DNA from: Sporolactobacillus mangiferae | GTDB lineage: Bacteria > Bacillota > Bacilli > Bacillales > Sporolactobacillaceae | Assembly: GCF_023336505.1 (NCBI RefSeq) | Contig: NZ_JAMAST010000002.1 | Location: 62,001-126,000, forward strand | Direction: 5' to 3' | DNA: 64,000 nucleotides | Notes under the pieces: generated by a model | Told to the model about the DNA's origin: nothing | What the model saw: the letters and a program-made list of their open reading frames with translations, nothing else | Database searches by the model: none | Shown: piece by piece, positions 8,620-18,649 of the stretch | How positions within the stretch are numbered: the stretch's first letter is position 1 | Layout: every line of letters starts with the position of its first letter | Position numbers and translations under genes: made by a program

Positions 8620-10686
8620 TCAAATATTTTCCTTTCGAGATGGGATTGTCTGGTTTTTCATCACTGTTTGACAGTCAATAATTAATGCAACGTTACCGTC
8701 TCCAAGTATCGTCGCACCGGAAAATCCGGAGACATTTTTTAAATAGTTTCCAAGAGGCTTGACAACAATATCCTGATAACCGATCAAGTGATCAACGATT
8801 AATGCGGCGTATTTACTTCCATGATGGACAATAACGACTGAATGCCCCCGCTCTTCATGATCAGCGTACCCGGGAACTGAGAGATAATCGCCAAGATCAA
8901 TAATGGGAACAATCTGTTCATGATACTGTGCAACGGTTTGTTCATGAATGTTCATCATTTTAACATGCCGTTTAAGCGCAGTCTCTGCAATCGATGTGAT
9001 CGGTATGGCATAAATTTCATCACCGCACTGCACGAGGAGTGCATTAATAATCGATAGTGTAAGTGGCAGTTTCACCGTAAACTTTGTTCCCTTCCCTGGT
9101 GCGGAATCCACTTCCACAGATCCGCTAAGGGAATGAATTTTGCTTTCAACAACATCAAGCCCCACACCTCGGCCGGAAATATCCGATATTTTATCCGCCG
9201 TACTGAATCCTGAAGCAAACAGCAGGTGATATACTTCTTTGTCACTCAATTCACTTGCTGATTCCTCAGGAACAATTTTCTTCTCAACAGCTTTGGCAAG
9301 CACTTTTTCGCGATTAATGCCCGCCCCGTCATCTTCAATTTCAACGAAAACATGATTGCCGCTGTAATAAGCGGCCAATGTCAGCGTTCCTTGAGGATCT
9401 TTCCCCTTTTCTTTGCGCACATCAGGATGTTCAATGCCATGGTCCATTGAATTTCGAATCATATGCATGATCGGGTCTCCCAGTTCCTCAATGACGGTGC
9501 GGTCAAGCTCAGTTTCAGATCCCTTAACGACAAAGTTTACTTTTTTATTCAGTTCTTTGGCTAAATTTCGCACTAATCGCGGGAAGCGGTTGAACACTTG
9601 TTCAATTGGTTCCATACGCAGATTCAGAATCGTTTCCTGAAGCTGGTTTGAAACACGCTTGATTGTGCTTACGGTGTCATTCAAAGTTGCATTGCCAATT
9701 TCTGAAGCAATTTTTTCCAGACGTCCACGGTCGATGATCAATTCTTCAAAAAGATTCAATAATTGATCAATACGGTTAAGGTTCACGCGGATCGTTTTAG
9801 CGACAACGACAGGACGATGTGCCTCCGCCTTTTTGCTCTGTTTTCCTGACTTATCCTGCTGGCTTGTACCATCTTCCCGTGCCGGTTGGCTCTGTTCAGA
9901 TGATGCTCTGTCTTCTAAACTGTGAATGTGCGTTACTTTGACATTGGCAATTTCAGAAATACTATTAATCGTCTCTTGAATCTGTTCCGCTTCGGAAGTT
10001 GATGCAACAATAAATATGAGCCTCTGATTAAATGCTTCCTTCTCAATCTCTTCTGTGGCCGGTCTTGTGCCAATAATGGTTCCCAACTCTTCCAGAGCGT
10101 TAGAAACCATTAATGCTCTTGCCGCTTTAAGTACGCAATCTTTATTCAGATCAACCGTTACTTCATAAGCGGTAAGGTTCTGATCCGCCGCCTGTTCAGC
10201 AAATAGTTTCTCATAGTCCGTCAGTTTAACTTGCTGGTCACGTTGAGGCAGCTGATCCTTTGTCTCCTGCTGTTTTTTGGACGGATCATCATTCTGTGTC
10301 GACTGTTTGCCTGAAGTGATTGCCTGAAGTTTCTTTTTCGTATCCGAAACATCAGATGCATCATTGCCATTCTGTTCAATTTGATCGGCCATGCCTTCAA
10401 GATGATCCAGCCCTTCAAAGAGGACATCAATCATCTCTGAATTGACTTGGATCGTATGGTGGCGGAGGGCATCGAATACATTCTCCATAATATGCGTTAA
10501 TTCCATCATATTCTGAAAGCCCATCTGCCCGGAACTGCCCTTTAAAGTGTGAGCAGATCTGAAAATACTGTTAATCAGTTCTGGGTCATCTGCGTTCTCT
10601 TCTAAAATCATTAGCTTATCATTTAAATTCTGTAGATGTTCACGCGCTTCATCAAGGAATACACCCAGATATTGACTCATATCCAT
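8620..10686 (-). CDS. cheA: chemotaxis histidine kinase CheA
   Basis: Autophosphorylates on a His in response to receptor state and donates phosphate to CheY and CheB. Domains in order: P1 HPt with SAHTLKGSSGQMGF (phospho-His at about 48), a charged linker, P2 CheY-binding region (about 155-260), a second acidic linker, P3 dimerisation helices (about 300-360), P4 ATPase (N box NSMDHGIEHPD, G1 DDGAGIN, G2 GRGVGLDVV) and C-terminal P5 CheW-like domain. The ATG at 10686 gives MDMSQYLGVFLDE, matching B. subtilis MDMNQYL; the upstream GTG at 10692 overlaps the cheB stop. 688 residues. Confidence 0.97.
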   Translation of the reverse strand: MDMSQYLGVFLDEAREHLQNLNDKLMILEENADDPELINSIFRSAHTLKGSSGQMGFQNMMELTHIMENVFDALRHHTIQVNSEMIDVLFEGLDHLEGMADQIEQNGNDASDVSDTKKKLQAITSGKQSTQNDDPSKKQQETKDQLPQRDQQVKLTDYEKLFAEQAADQNLTAYEVTVDLNKDCVLKAARALMVSNALEELGTIIGTRPATEEIEKEAFNQRLIFIVASTSEAEQIQETINSISEIANVKVTHIHSLEDRASSEQSQPAREDGTSQQDKSGKQSKKAEAHRPVVVAKTIRVNLNRIDQLLNLFEELIIDRGRLEKIASEIGNATLNDTVSTIKRVSNQLQETILNLRMEPIEQVFNRFPRLVRNLAKELNKKVNFVVKGSETELDRTVIEELGDPIMHMIRNSMDHGIEHPDVRKEKGKDPQGTLTLAAYYSGNHVFVEIEDDGAGINREKVLAKAVEKKIVPEESASELSDKEVYHLLFASGFSTADKISDISGRGVGLDVVESKIHSLSGSVEVDSAPGKGTKFTVKLPLTLSIINALLVQCGDEIYAIPITSIAETALKRHVKMMNIHEQTVAQYHEQIVPIIDLGDYLSVPGYADHEERGHSVVIVHHGSKYAALIVDHLIGYQDIVVKPLGNYLKNVSGFSGATILGDGNVALIIDCQTVMKNQTIPSRKENI

Positions 10687-10688
10687 GG

Positions 10689-11774
10689 TCACTCATCTCC
10701 CCGTAATCCAAATTGACTGCAGACTGCCTTAGCGACTTGATCCAATGGCTGAACTTCATTCACGTAACCAGTTTCAATAACTGCTTTGGGCATGCCAAAA
10801 ACGGTGCATGTTTCTTCGGATTCTGCAATGACATGTACGGGCTGCCCGGTATCATACAAGGCACCCACTCCTTTGGCTCCGTCTTTTCCCATTCCTGTTA
10901 ATATTGAGATGATATAACAATAATCATGCAGTGCGGCAAGCGATTGCAAAGTAACATCAATCGACGGCCGGACCGCATTAACCGGGGGCGCATCGCTCAG
11001 TCGAACAATTAATTTCTTTTGTGCATCCTCTTCGACACACAAATGTCTTCCTCCCGGAGCAACGTAGCCTCGCCCGTTCATGAGAAGCTCGCCATCCACT
11101 GCCTCTGTTACGGTTATTTCCGACATTCGGTTAAGCCTCTCGGCCAGAGACCTTGTAAATCGTGGTGGCATATGTTGTACTATCAAAATTGGTGCTGGTA
11201 ACTGACTGCTGAGACTCGGGACAACGGATTGCAATGCCTTGGGGCCACCGGTGGAAGTCCCGATCAGGATGATTGGCTTACAGGTCTTTGAATCATTCTG
11301 TGACACCTTATGTTGTGCCGGACTCTGCCAATCATGCTTCTTAAAAATTTCTTTCTCATTAACCGGCCGCCGCTTTGATATCACGGCCTGCTTGATTTTC
11401 TGCTGCAATTCATGTTCAATCTCTGCTACGTTATGAAGCTTACCCGATGGTTTGAAAATAAAGTCAAAGGCACCGCTGCTGATTGCCTCAATGACATAGT
11501 TTGCATTCTCATCCGATGCTCCGCTGACCATAATTGTCGGCGTTGGCTGCAACTTCATGATTTCATGCAATACATCCAGACCGTCTTGATCACCGGGCAA
11601 AATGATGTCCAGTGTGACAACATCCGGTTGAAAACGGAGCAGCTTGTCTATGGCATCTTTGCCATCACGTGCAGTGGCAATGACCTGCAGCATCGGATCT
11701 TCTTCAATCATCGCTTTTATGGTCTGTCGCATAAAGGCAGAATCATCAACAACAAGTACCTTGATCGGATTCAT
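10689..11774 (-). CDS. cheB: protein-glutamate methylesterase/deamidase CheB
   Basis: Removes methyl groups from chemoreceptors when phosphorylated. N-terminal receiver (VLVVDDSAFMR, phospho-Asp in DVVTLDIILPGDQDG) and C-terminal esterase with the catalytic Ser in IGTSTGGPKAL, His in QHMPPRFT and Asp in TGMGKDGAKG. 361 residues, as in the family. The start overlaps the flhG stop by 4 bp (ATGA). Confidence 0.96.
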   Translation of the reverse strand: MNPIKVLVVDDSAFMRQTIKAMIEEDPMLQVIATARDGKDAIDKLLRFQPDVVTLDIILPGDQDGLDVLHEIMKLQPTPTIMVSGASDENANYVIEAISSGAFDFIFKPSGKLHNVAEIEHELQQKIKQAVISKRRPVNEKEIFKKHDWQSPAQHKVSQNDSKTCKPIILIGTSTGGPKALQSVVPSLSSQLPAPILIVQHMPPRFTRSLAERLNRMSEITVTEAVDGELLMNGRGYVAPGGRHLCVEEDAQKKLIVRLSDAPPVNAVRPSIDVTLQSLAALHDYCYIISILTGMGKDGAKGVGALYDTGQPVHVIAESEETCTVFGMPKAVIETGYVNEVQPLDQVAKAVCSQFGLRGDE

Positions 11775-12658
11775 TTTTTGTTCCTCCTGATCAAATGCAA
11801 ATATTTTTTGACTTTATCCGAAAAAGACATATTTTCTTTCGCTTTAAGCTGTTGTCCGCACTGAACGATGAAGGCACGTACAAGGAATCGCATCGTCATA
11901 CAATACGTTGCCTTTGGCGAATAAAGCATACATGGTCTCTGCTTTCGAACCGACATCACCAAATTCTGATCCCTGGGTAACGAAGCCAGCCATGAAGGTG
12001 AAGCACCCAGAAATTTTTCAGCAACCAGAGACAGGCGCTGCCATGCATCCGTACCTTCACGGCGATTGAACGTTTGATTCACGACACATGAAATTTCCAG
12101 ATCCCGTTTCATTGTATACACTAGTTTCATTAAGGAGTAGCTGTCCGAAATCGCCGTAGGGTCGGGTGTTGTAATCAGGATTAAACGATTCATTGCAAGC
12201 ATAAAATGCAGCATATCTTCAGATGCACCTGCACCAAAATCAAACAATATAAAATCAAATTCAGATTTGACAGAATCAAGCTGTGTTAAGAATACATGCA
12301 GACTACGGTCATCAAGCCGAAACTGTTTTGATAAACCCGTACCGCCTGCAATAAAAGAAAGATTTGGTGATACCTCCGTTTTGATCTCTCGGAAGCTGAA
12401 CTGATTTTTTAAGGCATCTGCAATATGTTCGGTTGCATGCATTCCGAAAAGCTGCTCAATATTACCCATACCGACATCAAGATCGATAATCAATACTTTT
12501 TTGCCCAATTCCCCGAGCGCCAGAGAAAAATTCACACAGAACGCAGATTTCCCAACGCCTCCCTTGCCACTGGCAATGCCGATAACCTGCGCTTGTTTTG
12601 CAACATCCTTTTTACGTTCAATGCGTATTCTCAGTTGTTCAGCCTGATCCCTTTCCAT
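11771..12658 (-). CDS. flhG: flagellar number/placement ATPase FlhG (YlxH, MinD-like)
   Basis: MinD/ParA-type ATPase that works with FlhF to set flagellar number and pattern and helps C-ring assembly with FliM/FliY. The deviant Walker A IASGKGGVGKSAFCVNFS is near residue 27, followed by VLIIDLDVGMGNIEQLFG and the FDFILFDFGAGAS switch region. 295 residues. The N terminus keeps the DQAEQLR motif that activates FlhF GTPase. It overlaps flhF by 20 bp. Confidence 0.95.
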   Translation of the reverse strand: MERDQAEQLRIRIERKKDVAKQAQVIGIASGKGGVGKSAFCVNFSLALGELGKKVLIIDLDVGMGNIEQLFGMHATEHIADALKNQFSFREIKTEVSPNLSFIAGGTGLSKQFRLDDRSLHVFLTQLDSVKSEFDFILFDFGAGASEDMLHFMLAMNRLILITTPDPTAISDSYSLMKLVYTMKRDLEISCVVNQTFNRREGTDAWQRLSLVAEKFLGASPSWLASLPRDQNLVMSVRKQRPCMLYSPKATYCMTMRFLVRAFIVQCGQQLKAKENMSFSDKVKKYLHLIRRNKK

Positions 12659-13754
12659 TTATATCACCTATCAACAAGTTAATCAGTTCTCTAAGATTGG
12701 GTACGGATAAATCATCTGGGACATCCTGCCCATTCGTTATGTATGCAACGTTATATTGCCTGTATTTCAAAAGAATGCTGATAACCGCGCCATAAGACAA
12801 TGTTTCATCAACTTTTGAGAGAATCAGCCGCTTAATATGCAGCGATTCAAACTGCTGAATCAGTGAATCCATATCCTCAAATTTTGATGTAGCGGATAAC
12901 ACAAGATAGATTCCGATCCGTTTGTCCTGACTGATTAAATGGACCAAATCATTAATGTATTCACCGTTTTGAAAATTTCGGCCTGCCGTATCAATGAACA
13001 CATGATCATAATGCTCAAATTTTTTTAACAGTTCCTGAAAATCGCGTGCTGTATATGCAGTTTCGATTGGCGCGCTGAGAATATCCGCATACATTCTTAA
13101 CTGATCGATTGCGGCGATTCGATAGGTGTCCGTCGTAATGAACGCTATTTTCTTTCCTTCATCCAATACGGTTCTCCCCGCCAGTTTGGCCAGTGTCGTA
13201 GTCTTGCCGACTCCGGTCGGTCCGGCAAGCATCACGTACTTATCACTGAACATGTTTCCCTGGAAACGTGCGGGATCGAGAGCCTGAATCAATTGCTCCC
13301 TGAGCACATGCATCATTTCATTCCGTGTCATCTGTTCATCACTCTGAAACCATTTCTTTACCAGATTGCGGATTAAAAAGCCGACTTCCTGTCTCGCCAG
13401 CCCCTGATCCAAAAGCTGTTCTTGAATTTCTTCGATCACATGCGGAGGCGAAACAAGCCTGTCCACCTTTTCATAAACATGTCGAAACGGCATATCCGCA
13501 TTGTTTACTGGATGATCAATCTGCACAGGCTCCTTAACTAGTTCATCGGATTTTTGGCGCGTTTTATTTAATGGTGCACTAGTCTCCGAATCGCTGGCTG
13601 CCAGCACTTCGACCTGCTCTTTTTTAAGAAAGTTAAAGAAACGTCCGGTCGTCACTTTTTTTGTATGAAAAATAACCGCATCATTACCGAGTTCTTGCTT
13701 CACTTTCTCAATCGCCATTGCCATAGTTGGCGCAATGATTTTTTTCATTTTCAT
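12639..13754 (-). CDS. flhF: flagellar SRP-like GTPase FlhF
   Basis: Third member of the SRP GTPase family, with Ffh and FtsY (also in this window). A variable basic B domain precedes the NG domain, which holds P-loop GPTGVGKTTTLAKLA, DTYRIAAIDQL, DTAGRN and the SKVDETLSYG G4 region. 371 residues, typical. It overlaps flhA by 4 bp and flhG by 20 bp, so the three are translationally coupled. Confidence 0.96.
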   Translation of the reverse strand: MKMKKIIAPTMAMAIEKVKQELGNDAVIFHTKKVTTGRFFNFLKKEQVEVLAASDSETSAPLNKTRQKSDELVKEPVQIDHPVNNADMPFRHVYEKVDRLVSPPHVIEEIQEQLLDQGLARQEVGFLIRNLVKKWFQSDEQMTRNEMMHVLREQLIQALDPARFQGNMFSDKYVMLAGPTGVGKTTTLAKLAGRTVLDEGKKIAFITTDTYRIAAIDQLRMYADILSAPIETAYTARDFQELLKKFEHYDHVFIDTAGRNFQNGEYINDLVHLISQDKRIGIYLVLSATSKFEDMDSLIQQFESLHIKRLILSKVDETLSYGAVISILLKYRQYNVAYITNGQDVPDDLSVPNLRELINLLIGDINGKGSG

Positions 13755-15787
13755 GCTGCATTCAGCACCCCAATGCTTTGTACTTCAACATTTGATTCCA
13801 ACTCATTATAAGACAGAACTCGAATTGTCGGAAAATAGCGTTCCGTAAGTTGACGAACATACATGCGCACGGCAGGCGAACAAAGGATAACCGGATCACT
13901 CTCCAGATCTGTCCACTTCTCAACAAGAGAGGAAAGATTCTTCAATACAAGCGAAGTCGTCGCTCCATCCATAGCAAGGAAATTGCCATGCTCCGTTTTT
14001 TGTACCGAGTCACTGATCTTGCGCTCCAGATCGGGACTGAGTGTTAATACCTTGAGTGTCTCTCCGGGCTTTGTCATTTGTTCCGTAATCTGGCGTGACA
14101 GCGCCTGACGGACATATTCAGTTAAAAGCCCGGTTTCTTTCGTCATTTGCCCATAGTCTGCCAGCGTTTCGAAAATAACCGGCAGGTTTCGAATTGACAA
14201 ACCTTCCTTAAGTAAATTGACCAGAACTTTTTGAACATCGCCAACCGAGAGCGGATCAGGAATCACCGCCTCAACAAGTGCCGGATACTGTTCTTTTAAA
14301 TGATCGACAAGTTGCTGCGTTTCCTGTCTGCCCACCAGTTCATACGCATGCTTGCGCATCACTTCTGTCAAATGCGTCGATACTACGGAAGGCGGATCAA
14401 CTACGGTATAACCTGCAAATTCAGCCTGCTCTTTCGTTTGCTCGTCAATCCAAAGCGCCTTCAGACCAAAGGAGGGCTCAACCGTTTCAACGCCCTTGAT
14501 CGACTCGTCCTCCACTCCAGGACTCATTGCTAAATAGCGATCTGGCATTAATTCACCTTTTGCAACTTCGCTTCCATTGATTTTTATACGATAACTGTTC
14601 GGCTCAAGCTGTATATTGTCACGTATGCGAACAACCGGAAGAACAAAACCGAGTTCCAGTGCAAGCTGTCTCCGAATCATGATAATTCGATCCAGAAGGT
14701 CGCCGCCCTGAGAGCTGTCAGCTAGCGGAACAAGCGCGTAACCGAATTCAAACTCAACTGGATCCATATGTAGTAAATTCATGACATTTTCCTGACGCTT
14801 AAATGTATCTTCCGCTTTCTTGTCCTCCTCCTTCGCTACATCTTTCTCCTTCGCCTGATTCCTTCTGCGAATAAGCAGGCCCGAAATAATGAGAACCAAA
14901 GCCATCGGAAGAGTCGGGAGAAGGCCAATCGGTGTTAAGCCGAGAACGAAAATGACACAGCCAGCAATAATCAGCAGAATCGGGTAAGAGAGAAGCTGGC
15001 TTGATACCTCTTTCCCCATATTGTTTTCCGATGACGAGCGCGTCACGATAATGCCTGTCGCCGTTGAAATGAGCAGTGCGGGAATTTGGCTCACAATGCC
15101 GTCACCAACTGAAAGAAGGCTGAAATTCTGCGCAGCATCAGCAAAACTCATTCCTTGTTGAAGTACACCGATAATCATTCCTACGATTAAGTTAATCGCA
15201 ACAATAATCATACTGGCAATAGCGTCACCTTTGACAAACTTGCTTGCACCATCCATTGCACCGTAAAAATCTGCTTCACGAGTGATTTTTTCTCTGCGTT
15301 TCTTTGCTTCCTGATCATTGATCAAGCCTGCGTTCATATCTGCATCAATACTCATTTGCTTCCCGGGCATCGCATCCAAAGTAAATCGAGCGGCCACTTC
15401 CGCCACACGCTCAGCACCCTTTGTAATCACGATAAATTGGACAATGATTAAAATCAGGAAGACCACTAAGCCAACAATAATATTCCCTTCAACAACGAAT
15501 TGCCCGAATGCTTCAATCACACGTCCCGCATCGCCTTCTGTAAGGATCAGACGCGTTGTAGAAACATTCAGGGCAATTCTGAATAAAGTCATAATAAGCA
15601 GCAAAGACGGGAAAACAGAGAATTCCAGTGATTCTGTCACATTTAGTGTGACAAGAAGGATGACAAGGGCGAGCGAAATATTCATGATAATTAAAAAACT
15701 CAGCAGAGAAGCGGGCAGCGGAATGATCAGCATCATAACAATCAGAACAATGCCAATCATGACAATATAATCTCTCGTTTTCATCAT
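13751..15787 (-). CDS. flhA: flagellar export gate protein FlhA
   Basis: Large component of the flagellar type III export gate, forming the nonameric ring that accepts substrates. The N-terminal half is membrane (about 8 segments), containing the FHIPEP-family region FPSLLLIMTLFRIALNVSTTRLIL (core LFRIALNVSTTRLIL), KGAERVAEVAARFTLDAMPGKQMSIDAD (core DAMPGKQMSIDAD); the C-terminal half is the soluble substrate-docking domain. GGAGG directly abuts a first ATG (15793), so initiation at the ATG at 15787 or 15784 is more likely. About 678 residues. Confidence 0.96.
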   Translation of the reverse strand: MMKTRDYIVMIGIVLIVMMLIIPLPASLLSFLIIMNISLALVILLVTLNVTESLEFSVFPSLLLIMTLFRIALNVSTTRLILTEGDAGRVIEAFGQFVVEGNIIVGLVVFLILIIVQFIVITKGAERVAEVAARFTLDAMPGKQMSIDADMNAGLINDQEAKKRREKITREADFYGAMDGASKFVKGDAIASMIIVAINLIVGMIIGVLQQGMSFADAAQNFSLLSVGDGIVSQIPALLISTATGIIVTRSSSENNMGKEVSSQLLSYPILLIIAGCVIFVLGLTPIGLLPTLPMALVLIISGLLIRRRNQAKEKDVAKEEDKKAEDTFKRQENVMNLLHMDPVEFEFGYALVPLADSSQGGDLLDRIIMIRRQLALELGFVLPVVRIRDNIQLEPNSYRIKINGSEVAKGELMPDRYLAMSPGVEDESIKGVETVEPSFGLKALWIDEQTKEQAEFAGYTVVDPPSVVSTHLTEVMRKHAYELVGRQETQQLVDHLKEQYPALVEAVIPDPLSVGDVQKVLVNLLKEGLSIRNLPVIFETLADYGQMTKETGLLTEYVRQALSRQITEQMTKPGETLKVLTLSPDLERKISDSVQKTEHGNFLAMDGATTSLVLKNLSSLVEKWTDLESDPVILCSPAVRMYVRQLTERYFPTIRVLSYNELESNVEVQSIGVLNAA

Positions 15788-15805
15788 TATCATCCTCCTT
15801 TCTGA

Positions 15806-16894
15806 TCAGACTTTTCCTTTTAATCGATAAACGTAAGCCAAAATCTCGGCAACGGCCTTAAAAAATTCCTCCGGGATACTCTCGCCAATCTCCAATTGAT
15901 GATAAAGCGCACGGGCGAGCGGCTTTCTTTCAACAATGATAATTTGATTCTCTTTCGCTATTTCCTTGATACGTAAAGCAATCAGATCCGCACCTTTTGC
16001 AATCACTTTCGGCGCACTCATTTTGTCATCATCATATTGTAGAGCGACCGCAAAATGTGTCGGGTTTGTAATTACCACATCTGCATGAGGAACCTCCTGC
16101 ATCATGCGGCTGAGCGCCATTTGTCTTTGACGTTCCTTAATCTTTGATTTAATTTGCGGATTTCCTTCAATCGTTTTGAACTCATCTTTAATATCCTGCT
16201 TCGACATGCGCATGTTCTTTTCGTAATCATATTTCTGATAAAGATAATCAAGTAAAGATAAGGCAATCAGTGCAACAGATGCGGCAATGCCCATGTTCAG
16301 CATAATATCGGCCATTACACGCACGCCTTCTGTAACCGGTTCACTTGCCGACTGTGCAATCGCCTGACGATTAAGCCATAAAATTGCAAAAGTGACGATG
16401 CCGATGAATATGATTTTCAGCATAGACTTGAGCAGTTCAACTACCGCTCGTAATGAGTAGGTTCGCCTCAACCCCTTCAGCAGGCTAATCCGTTCACCCT
16501 TAAATTGCAGCAGCTCAGGCAGAAAAAGAAAACCAACCTGAAAAACCTGTGTTGCAATACCGACAATTAACGCAATGATGAATACAGGAAGTAACAGCTT
16601 CATCGACTGAAGTGATAAATCAGCAAACATTTTTTGGACATTGTGCTCCGAGACGGTCATATTTATATTCATCACGTAAAACTGGCTCATAAACTTTGTC
16701 AATTGCTGCACGATGCCGCCGCCAGCTAGTCGAAGATAGATAAAGAAGGCAAACATGCTGATTGCGGAACATAGATCGATACTTTTAAATACTTGTCCCT
16801 TTTTCCTGCTTTCTTCGCGTTTATGCGGAGTGGCTTTTTCTGTTTTTTCACCCGCAAAAAACTGCAGGTCAACCGAATAGTGCAGATCATTCAT
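15806..16894 (-). CDS. flhB: flagellar export switch protein FlhB
   Basis: Controls the switch from rod/hook to filament export. N-terminal SVDLQFFAGEKTEKATPHK is the FlhB signature, followed by four membrane segments and a cytoplasmic domain with the autocleavage site NPTH (VVITNPTHFAVALQYD, about residue 265). 362 residues. The downstream half, FAVALQYDDD onward, is strikingly similar to the stand-alone protein encoded at 26034-26318. Confidence 0.97.
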   Translation of the reverse strand: MNDLHYSVDLQFFAGEKTEKATPHKREESRKKGQVFKSIDLCSAISMFAFFIYLRLAGGGIVQQLTKFMSQFYVMNINMTVSEHNVQKMFADLSLQSMKLLLPVFIIALIVGIATQVFQVGFLFLPELLQFKGERISLLKGLRRTYSLRAVVELLKSMLKIIFIGIVTFAILWLNRQAIAQSASEPVTEGVRVMADIMLNMGIAASVALIALSLLDYLYQKYDYEKNMRMSKQDIKDEFKTIEGNPQIKSKIKERQRQMALSRMMQEVPHADVVITNPTHFAVALQYDDDKMSAPKVIAKGADLIALRIKEIAKENQIIIVERKPLARALYHQLEIGESIPEEFFKAVAEILAYVYRLKGKV

Positions 16895-16898
16895 TGGC

Positions 16899-17672
16899 TT
16901 AACTCCCTAATAGCCGCATAAAGTCAGAAAAAATAGTGGTCATCGACTCAAAAATAATGCGAAACAGCCCCATAAATGAAGGAAGAACGACAAGTATCAC
17001 AGCAAATCCGGCAAGCAGCTTCAAAGGGAGCCCGACTACAAAGACATTGATTTGCGGAACAGTTCGCGCAATGAGTCCTACGGCAACATCAACAAGAAAC
17101 AGACAGCCGACAATGGGAATGGCAATCTGTGCAGCAATCAAAAACAATTGCGCAGTCACTTTTGCAACGAATTCAGCGGTTGAACCTGATGAAAATGAAA
17201 CACTCAGTTCATTCGCCGGAATTACCTGAAAGCTAAAGAGGATACCGTTGATTAACATGTGATGCGCATTGACGCCAAGGAAAAAAAGCATCTGCAATAC
17301 GTAAAGAAACTGTCCGGTCAACGGCGATGGAATGCCACTTTCAGGACTGATTACGTTGGCAATCGCAAAGCCAATCTGCATATCAATAAACGCACCTGCA
17401 AGCTGCACCGCATAGGTGATGATTCCTGCCACAAACCCCAGCATCAGCCCGACGATCACTTCTTTAATGATCAGAAAAATAAATCGATCATCAATCGGTA
17501 CCGTCATTCGATTAAGAAAAGTCACATCGACTAACAGAGCAAGCACGGCCGCCAGGCCGATTTTCACCGGAGCCGGTATCGTTCGATAAGAAAATATGGG
17601 CATGGTCACAATAAAACTCGTTGTGCGTGCCAGAATTAATAAGAATAAAGGGAGCGCATTAACTAATGACAA
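16899..17672 (-). CDS. fliR: flagellar export gate protein FliR
   Basis: Membrane component of the FliPQR export gate core. 257 residues with about six hydrophobic segments and the family motifs AGAFIDMQIGFAIANVISPESG (core IDMQIGFAIANVISP) and VGLPLKLLAGFAV. The start is a TTG at 17672 preceded by AAAAGGA about 10 nt upstream. It is 18 bp after fliQ and 4 bp before flhB. Confidence 0.95.
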   Translation of the reverse strand: MSLVNALPLFLLILARTTSFIVTMPIFSYRTIPAPVKIGLAAVLALLVDVTFLNRMTVPIDDRFIFLIIKEVIVGLMLGFVAGIITYAVQLAGAFIDMQIGFAIANVISPESGIPSPLTGQFLYVLQMLFFLGVNAHHMLINGILFSFQVIPANELSVSFSSGSTAEFVAKVTAQLFLIAAQIAIPIVGCLFLVDVAVGLIARTVPQINVFVVGLPLKLLAGFAVILVVLPSFMGLFRIIFESMTTIFSDFMRLLGS

Positions 17673-17689
17673 GTTCCTCGAGTCCTTTT

Positions 17690-17959
17690 CTATCGAATGA
17701 AGTTCGGCAGATTCGCAAATATGTTCTGGGTAAACGACAGCATTTTAGATAACATCCATGGGCCAAACAGAATCAGGCCAAACAGTACAGCAACAATCTT
17801 TGGAATAAATGCCAGCGTCTGCTCCTGAATTTGCGTTGCTGCCTGGAAAATGCTGACAATTAATCCGACTACCAACGATATAATGAGCAAAGGACCGCCG
17901 ATCATCAAGACTGCCATGACACTTTGATCCGCAATAGATAAAATCATTTCAGAACTCAT
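17690..17959 (-). CDS. fliQ: flagellar export gate protein FliQ
   Basis: Small two-helix membrane protein of the FliPQR gate. 89 residues, two long hydrophobic segments and the family pattern GLIVSIFQAATQIQEQTLAFIPKI (core IFQAATQIQEQTLAF). AGAAAGG precedes the ATG. Lies between fliP and fliR. Confidence 0.96.
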   Translation of the reverse strand: MSSEMILSIADQSVMAVLMIGGPLLIISLVVGLIVSIFQAATQIQEQTLAFIPKIVAVLFGLILFGPWMLSKMLSFTQNIFANLPNFIR

Positions 17960-17974
17960 GGCGCTCTAACCTTT

Positions 17975-18649
17975 CTAAAAGCTCTTAAGCAGGGATTCGA
18001 CGATCAGATACCAGCCATCGACCATAATAAAGAGCAGAATTTTAAATGGAAGTGAGATCATGACAGGCGGAAGCATCATCATCCCCATCGCCATCAATAT
18101 ACTTGCAACAACCATATCAATCACGAGAAAGGGAATAAAGATCATAAATCCCATCTGAAACGCCGTCTTTAATTCACTGATTGTAAAGGCAGGAACCAGA
18201 GCGGTTAATGGAATATCGCTAATCTTTTTCGGCTGTTTGTATTTCCCGTAATTTAAAAATAACTGCAGATCTTTTTCTCTCGTCTCTTTGGCCATAAATT
18301 CTTTAATTGGAATCTGTGCCCTGTTCACTGCCTGTTCCTGGGTGATTTTCTTATCCATATATGGCTGCACTGCCTGGCTGTTGATCTGGCCGTATACAGG
18401 TGCCATGACAAAAAAGGTCAGAAACAAAGCAAGTCCAATCAACACTTGATTCGGAGGCATCTGCTGTGTTGAAAGTGACGTTCGAACAAATGAAAGGACA
18501 ACAATAATTCTTGTGAAACAGGTCATCAGAACCAGAATGGCCGGCGCCAGCGATAATACAGTTAAAACGAGAAGTAATTGAAGTGTCGTCGCAACATCTT
18601 GAGGCTGACTCGTGAAAAAATCAGCAGGAATTCCCGGTATACTATTCAT
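17975..18649 (-). CDS. fliP: flagellar export gate protein FliP
   Basis: Core pentamer of the flagellar export gate. 224 residues with about four membrane segments and the signatures MTCFTRIIVVLSFVRTSL, PPNQVLIGLALFLT and the C-terminal PFLVIDMVVASILMAMGMMM (core IDMVVASILMAMGM), LPFKILLFIMVDGW. Overlaps the end of fliO by 8 bp. Confidence 0.96.
   Translation of the reverse strand: MNSIPGIPADFFTSQPQDVATTLQLLLVLTVLSLAPAILVLMTCFTRIIVVLSFVRTSLSTQQMPPNQVLIGLALFLTFFVMAPVYGQINSQAVQPYMDKKITQEQAVNRAQIPIKEFMAKETREKDLQLFLNYGKYKQPKKISDIPLTALVPAFTISELKTAFQMGFMIFIPFLVIDMVVASILMAMGMMMLPPVMISLPFKILLFIMVDGWYLIVESLLKSF

Noticed and set aside
12639-13754. FlhF considered as a second Ffh or FtsY
   Set aside because: The basic B domain, short N region and position between flhA and flhG identify it as FlhF; true ffh and ftsY are elsewhere in the window.
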